DNA of 64,000 bases from Strigamia acuminata (Eukaryota; Arthropoda; Chilopoda; Geophilomorpha; Linotaeniidae): assembly GCA_949358305.1 (NCBI GenBank), contig OX442315.1, positions 1,798,001 to 1,862,000 of the forward strand, written 5' to 3'. The notes below the pieces were generated by a model. It made no database searches and was not told where the DNA came from. It worked only from the letters and a program-made list of their open reading frames with translations. This document shows positions 63,301 to 64,000 of the stretch, in pieces; position 1 is the stretch's first letter; each line of letters starts with the position of its first letter. Made by a program: the position numbers and the translations under genes.

Positions 63301-64000
63301 CAGGCATGTAAGCCGAGATCAAAGACCGAAATTGAAGGCGCTCAAATTGGACCATTTGGACCATTTGACTGCCTCAGTGTGGATTTGTCTGGTCCAAAAC
63401 CAAGAACCAGAAAAAACAATACCCACATTTGCGTCATCGTAGATGTCGCTACACATTGGCCCGAATTATTTCCAATGTGTAATCCAACGGCAATAAAAGT
63501 TGCCAACACAATTTATCACTTATCAATGACTTTCGGATTTCCGAGACAAATCATAAGTGATAATGGACCACAATTTCGATCACAGGTCTATAAAGAATTT
63601 TGCAAAAAATTCGACATGTCGCGAACACCGACATCGATTTATCATCCACAAAGCAATCCTGTGGAGAGAACCAATCGAGATATTAAATATTTAGTTTCGA
63701 TTTATTTAGATATTCATGACCAATGGGATGAGTATCTACGCGAATTTGCATTCAGTTTGAGAACAACTGTAACAAGAGGCAGAGATTATTCTCCTGCTTT
63801 CTTAAATTTTTTCCGAGAATTAAGAATTCCTTGGGATCCAAGAATTCCGGAAGGAATTTTAGTCATTGATCCAAAAAATCCGCATTTATATGTTCAGAAA
63901 TTAGAAACAATAATTGCAGAGACGTATCAGCATATGATGTCTCACGTCTTAGATTTGAGACGCCGTGTCGAAGCTGAAAAATCAGATAAGAAATTCGACA
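60312..64000 (+). CDS. pol: Pol of second gypsy element (partial)
   Basis: Open from the shift site to the window edge (about 1229 codons), with no ATG needed. An acidic linker is followed by protease GMLDSGANKSFL (DNA near 60766-60800), reverse transcriptase (LCIDFRPINTHTKYN, AYLDDIIVVS near 61807-61836), RNase H (HTDASKQGLGAAL; TDHQALRWL), and integrase HHCC (HPLSGHPGIARTMYRT ... CQGCQAC). The DDE core (SVDLSGPK, ISDNGPQFRS, HPQSNPVERTNRD) comes next. Catalytic residues are intact throughout. The protein continues beyond 64000. Confidence 0.93.

Larger units (their letters stand above)
56220..64000 (+). mobile_element. Second Ty3/gypsy retrotransposon, 3' part beyond window
   Basis: 5' LTR, tRNA-Pro-type primer site, gag, frameshift site and pol as far as the integrase. 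The integrase end and 3' LTR lie outside. All visible frames are intact. Confidence 0.9.

Overview
The window is eukaryotic, almost certainly arthropod, nuclear DNA. It is AT-rich and full of microsatellites, has short GT-AG introns, and holds animal-type genes: barrier-to-autointegration factor (BAF), a FEM1-type ankyrin protein and a TK1-type thymidine kinase. It also contains Ty3/gypsy, Tc1/mariner, LINE and MITE elements at several stages of decay. No bacterial operons or rRNA genes were seen. An exact 200-N run (3679-3878) marks a scaffold gap, so the order across it is an assembly inference.  Layout: 1-3678 holds two small two-exon genes of unknown function (63-692 minus, 2149-2710 plus) among tetranucleotide repeats, plus a tRNA-derived SINE-like patch. 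4110-25761 is a chain of compact genes: a five-exon dUTPase, an unknown 342-aa protein, a RING-H2 protein, a 127-aa unknown, a single-exon FEM1 homologue, two broken coding stretches, a two-exon BAF paralogue, a thymidine kinase 200 bp downstream of it, and an unknown 396-aa helical protein. The spaces between hold tandem arrays (23-bp hairpin units, 31-bp minisatellite) and a fold-back element.  26307-44923 holds a very large coiled-coil protein gene with a C-terminal octapeptide array, a divergently transcribed Pif1-like helicase, and a zinc-finger plus tyrosine-recombinase gene. A complete Ty3/gypsy element (26579-36065, two 508-bp LTRs, ATAT target duplication) has split the coiled-coil gene inside its repeat array. 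The reading frame resumes in phase on the other side, so the insertion is recent. This retrotransposon carries a Ulp1/adenain-like C48 cysteine protease as a third ORF where an env gene might be expected.  45392-51049 is a nest of mobile DNA: a solo LTR, a LINE fragment split by a 2.5-kb internally deleted LTR element, and a dead mariner with 255-bp inverted repeats. 51693-54705 holds two more unknown ORFs, and 55833-56130 a PIF/Harbinger-type MITE. From 56220 a second gypsy family (same family as the solo LTR, tRNA-Pro-type primer site, canonical A AAA AAC shift site) runs off the right edge.  The non-TE genes include dUTPase, thymidine kinase, BAF, RING and FEM1-type ubiquitin factors, a Pif1 helicase and an integrase-like recombinase. 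Many are intronless with a TATA-like box 20-80 bp before the ATG. That set is what one expects of a large nuclear dsDNA virus or virus-like giant element integrated in the host genome. The introns in dUTPase and BAF mean either host origin or capture of host genes. This is a hypothesis; no structural or entry gene was recognised.
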